Translations under genes and position numbers: made by a program | DNA from: Lichtheimia corymbifera B2541 | Taxonomy: Eukaryota; Mucoromycota; Mucoromycetes; Mucorales; Lichtheimiaceae | NCBI GenBank assembly: GCA_000697475.1 | Contig: JNEU01000657.1 | Location: 1-64,000, forward strand | DNA: 64,000 nucleotides | Direction: 5' to 3' | The notes under the pieces: generated by a model | What the model was told of the DNA's origin: nothing | Databases searched by the model: none | What the model saw: the letters and a program-made list of their open reading frames with translations, nothing else | In this document: positions 60,439 through 64,000 of the stretch, in pieces | Numbering within the stretch: position 1 is the stretch's first letter | How the letters are laid out: every line of letters begins with the position of its first letter

Positions 60439-62167
60439 TGTATTATCGAGAGAGTGTGTGTGAGACGAGAATGGAAAGGATTGAGCACGAAAAGATAAAG
60501 AGAGAGAGAGCAAGTCGAAATGCGCCAAAAAGAGAAAGAAAGAAAGAGTCGGTGATAGTTGTCTGGTGTATAGTGGTAGTAGTTATGGTGATAGTTATAG
60601 CAGCAATAGTCTGTGTCGTTGGTGTATCGTTACTTTTTGGTGAACCCGCCCTGAAAGAGAGATAGGTTTCACTTGGATATTCTTGTCATACAAGGGAGTG
60701 GAAAAAGATTGGCTGGACCAGGCACCACAAAGGAGATGTGCTCACCGTTCTCTCTCGCTCTCTTTTTCCCTCTTTATCACTCAACACACCCACTCATCTA
60801 CTTGTCTATTTGCTCATTCAAGCATATATATCCCATTCAGCCATTGGCATAAATAACATCCCTGACTGGAATGACAACAACATCATCTTAAGGAGATTTA
60901 ATGTGTGGTTCTCACACTCTACCATCATATCGTCTCCTTTTGTCTGTGGGTAATTGATAATAGCATTTTTTACGCTCATCACCTCCCTCCTTGTTTACCA
61001 CCACTATCATCACCTATTCAACTATGTTGCGCGTGTATGTGTGTGCGTGTGTGTGTGAATGTGTGCATATATACACCTTTAATCCTGCTCATTGTGTGAC
61101 ATACATACGGGCAAGGACCACCATCATTTTACTTTGTCAGGTACACGCACATACACACATGACACATGTGCATGCATACAATAATATCCACCATATCTAA
61201 ATTCTATGAAAACGCCGCTACTACTGTCAACATTGCATATACAAAATGATGGGAGCGATGTTTCATGTGCTCTGCTGGTTTCGACAAGATTTTCTATGAC
61301 AAGTTAGAATGCGATCTACACGAAAACCAGATCCCGAACACGCTCTTTTTTGGTATCTATCTCCTCCTCCTCTTCTCCCTTTCCCCTCTTTTCTTTCTTT
61401 TGGTCCAAACCCCCCCCCCCCGGGCGGAGAGATGAACCGCGATAATGGGGAGAGAAAAAAAGAAAAAGAGGGACAAACAAATCAATCGAGACACACACAC
61501 AAACACACGCTTTACTCTTTACGTTTTTTCCCTCTTACATCACCATCATGATGCGTTTACATCAGGCACATAATACACAGCAACCTCCATCTTCTACTTG
61601 GTACACCTATATACCCTTCACATATAGCTTACGAGATAAAAAAAAGGTCCAATTCTGTGATCTGCATAGTGCAGCATTGAAAGGATGCTTCAACCGAAAG
61701 ATTACCCGATAATATCTTGATAGTTGTCAATAGACTTTTTTTTTTACAAGTGCCGCAAATGTGCTACATCAAGCGTTACACACACTCAAATATCCGCTCC
61801 TTTACCATTTACTACCACCATGGCTCTTATGATGGGATGCATCGGTCAAAATGAACTGTGGGTAAGATGATATGCAATGCGAGCATGTCCATTTTACGCA
61901 TTAGCGCCCTTTTAATATGGTCCACTTTTTTCATGCTCTCCTCCTCTTTAAAGGCCCCCCTTTTTGTTTTCCCCTGCGGCTGCCATCATGGAAATCTTGC
62001 AATAGAACATGAGGGGAAGACGACACATGTTCAAAGTATTACGCTCTCCCGAGAAGGTTTGGATTTGTAAACACTTTTGCCCTCTATTTCCCATCCATAC
62101 ATATTACAGCGCGTTTAGGAGTTGCAAAGCATATTGTGTGTGTTTTTTATTCAGCAATGATATACGT
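60439..62167. other. Intergenic region
   Basis: Promoter of the MIT gene (left) and 3' region of the B55 gene (right). Contains GA/GT tracts, a CA tract near 61490, and an uninterrupted run of about 12 C at 61410-61421. No gene is supported. Confidence 0.4.
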
Positions 62168-63832
62168 TCATCGACCATCGACATCCATATTGTTGGCATT
62201 AAACATGAAGAGATTATTCGCAGCCGCCACAGCCACCGTATCTTCTTGTGGATGCCATGATGCATGAAGAATCTTTTTGCTAAAGTCCATATCGTCTGAT
62301 CCAAAGTTGTAGTCTCTACTAGCTGCCATGTTTCTGTTGCCTGCAGGACGGCGGAAAGCGGTCCTATCCGCCTGCAATGGTATATCCGTTTTTCCTTCCT
62401 TGTCGTAAATGTGGAATGTGTTGCTGTACGAGCCTGTCAAGACCGAGCTAATGGGGTAGGGTTGGAATCAGCAACCATGATCATCCTCAATCCTAATCCT
62501 TCGAAAAAGACTTACTTTCCATCACCGCTAAAGATACATTCAAACTTGTCAAAGATGCAATCGTTTTCATACAAATCGCACAGCCTGTTGCGTAAGTGAT
62601 CATGGATATAAATGGTTTCCAATGGCTTGTTGTCCATGTTGATGTCCCAAATCTTGAGCGTCAAGTAATCACGCGAAAGAATGTATCGACCATCATTGCT
62701 GAATTTGACATCGGACACGGATGAAATGATTTCAGAGAAAAAGGAACGATTGGCTGGGTCTTCAGGTTCCTGAAACACTGACATAACGCGAACAATTTAA
62801 ATTTTCATGCATCGTCTTTTTCCGCCACCCTTTTTACCTTTGGCATGTTGATCACATAGGGCAGATGCACGCATATCACTCAATTTGATCGATCCTTTGC
62901 TTGAGCTGTACATGAACAAGTTGCAATGGATGGGATGGAATTCAGCAGCTGTGATCACCTCGGTCAACTCTTCCATATTGGCTGGTTTGATATCCACAAT
63001 GTCTGCCGAATAAAAAAAAGTTAGCCTATTCCCTCTCCCCATCACCTCTGTTTCAAATATGACACTTGCTGAAGCTTTGATCCGAGATATCCAAATTCCA
63101 GAGATTAATCCGAAGATCATCACCCGATAAGTACGTCTCACCATCCGAGTTGACAGATATAGAATTGATGTGGTAGGTATGAGCTAATCACATGATCAGT
63201 TATGGATTCCTCTCATATAAGATTGACTTGACTTACCATTGGCATAAACACGACGAGGGACGGCAGCAATGATCGTATCATGATGCATCAATTTGGGTAT
63301 GCGAAGAGCGTTGCTGCTGCTGGTAGTTGTTGTTGTTGCACTGCCATTCATGGATGATGCGATGCCATTACTTTCAGCGACGAGCTTGAGTGACTTTTCA
63401 AAGACCTTCCAGAGCTTGATGGTTTTATCTATAGCACCACAGGTGGAGAAAAAAATGGGGGAAAAGAGAAAGAGAGAACATTTGTGGGTTTCCTGAGCTC
63501 CCTTAGGTCGGACGACCTACCATTGGCGGAGAGCAAAAAGTGAGCAGCGTTTTGACGCTTGCACCACTTTATCTGGTTGATCTTTTCTTCAATCTCCAAG
63601 CTCTTTAGATAATCAAATTCGGCTTCATGCGACTGAAATTCGGTATGAAACTTGTATTCACAGCCCTGTGTCTATTCCCAAAAGTAAGAGTCATCCTCCT
63701 CTTCCTCATCATCATCCTACCCAATATTACTTACATCGTCATTGCGTTCGAATAAAACCACGCGTCCACTCCTGTCACCCGTGGCAAGATAATTGCCGGT
63801 TGGATCAAACTCAACAGCAGTGATCAAATCAG
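62168..63832 (-). CDS. CDC55: PP2A regulatory B subunit (B55/Cdc55), 5' partial
   Basis: Exons visible: 63832-63735, 63671-63521, 63428-63237, 63183-63070, 63002-62838, 62777-62516 and 62447-62168; the first exon lies beyond the window end. The WD-repeat propeller of B55 is unmistakable: [89 protein letters not shown] and [19 protein letters not shown]. The inserted stretch with Ser/Thr repeats between KLVAESNG and RIPKLMHHD varies between species. B55 directs PP2A to substrates in mitosis, TORC1 and stress signalling. One intron has a GC donor (separate entry). Confidence 0.95.
63003..63069 (-). other. GC-AG intron in the B55 gene
   Basis: The donor reads TTCA|GCAAGT at 63070/63069 and the acceptor GGCAG ends at 63003. 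Removal gives [17 protein letters not shown], the family sequence, in correct phase. No GT donor nearby restores this. Confidence 0.8.
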
Positions 63833-64000
63833 CTACAAAAACAAGATGATATATGAATGATCAATATACAATGACAATCCCACTCCCCTTGGTCCATTCC
63901 ACTCCCCTTGTCTCCCTCCATCCACCACCACCACCATATTCCGCTTGTTCCCGACTCAAAAGTCTCGAGAAAAACACATAGCCAACATCACCGATAGATC
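63833..64000 (-). other. Intron of the B55 gene running off the window
   Basis: The acceptor TTTTTGTAG precedes the exon at 63832. The rest to 64000 is non-coding and does not contain the start exon. Confidence 0.6.

Noticed and set aside
1..64000. tRNA, rRNA or CRISPR features
   Set aside because: No cloverleaf with a plausible T-loop, no rRNA-like block and no spaced direct-repeat array was noticed. The only repeat array (47.3-48.3 kb) is a tandem satellite-like block.

Overview
This window is nuclear DNA from an early-diverging filamentous fungus, most likely a member of the Mucorales. The genes are intron-rich with short GT-AG introns (mostly 38-95 nt). Low-complexity Ser/Gln/Asn/His tracts are common, intergenic DNA is full of CA, CT and AT microsatellites, and the proteins recognised are eukaryotic and fungal (Atg13, Npr2, Pex11, OLE1-type desaturase with fused cytochrome b5, CBM21 PP1 subunit, TALE homeodomain, Atf1-type bZIP). 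The placement rests on gene style and my recognition of protein families; no database was searched. No prophage, CRISPR, rRNA or tRNA was seen.

Layout. 0.4-1.4 kb: hypothetical Myb-like protein (+). 1.6-4.9 kb: two tandem O-methyltransferases and ribosomal protein eL14 (all -). 4.9-7.6 kb: non-coding. 7.6-8.6 kb: secreted protein (+). 9.5-12.8 kb: CBM21/PP1 subunit and TALE homeodomain factor (-). 14.4-17.5 kb: an orphan six-exon gene (-), a conserved fungal hypothetical (+) and an unresolved coding-like stretch. 17.7-18.6 kb: PEX11 (-). 19.0-19.7 kb: a decayed gene. 20.4-21.8 kb: delta-9 desaturase. 22.3-23.7 kb: divergent pair of small mitochondrial-type genes (LYR protein and uS17m). 24.6-26.8 kb: C2H2 factor and PAS protein (convergent). 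28.0-29.7 kb: a second decayed gene. 30.9-33.0 kb: SDF2 (+) and mL44 (-), convergent. 33.7-35.1 kb: bZIP factor (-). 37.6-40.9 kb: long PPR protein (+). 41.3-44.4 kb: DUF1746 membrane protein (-) divergent from NPR2 (+). 44.6-52.0 kb: one intact UDP-glycosyltransferase, two broken copies and a tandem repeat block. 52.9-55.3 kb: ATG13 (+). 55.7-60.4 kb: alpha-arrestin-like and MIT-domain proteins (-). 62.2-64.0 kb: PP2A B55 subunit (-, 5' end outside the window).

Many genes were assembled here exon by exon from open frames, splice motifs and matching phases, and where every phase closes the model is stated with exon coordinates. Several genes are split into exons too short to stand out as open reading frames: the LYR protein, the signal-peptide exon of SDF2, the presequence exon of mL44 and the ATG-only exon of eL14.

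Functional threads. NPR2 (a GATOR1/SEACIT-type inhibitor of TORC1) and ATG13 (a TORC1-controlled autophagy initiator) lie within 10 kb of each other, and a PP2A B55 subunit and arrestin-like and MIT-domain proteins, all plausible parts of nutrient and trafficking control, are nearby. I read this as coincidental neighbourhood rather than a cluster. The most unusual features are two GC-AG introns with GCAAGT donors in otherwise ordinary genes, a two-copy trimeric higher-order repeat (period 534-535 bp) between two decayed glycosyltransferase copies, and several coding relics with frameshifts. I did not find a convincing new biological system.
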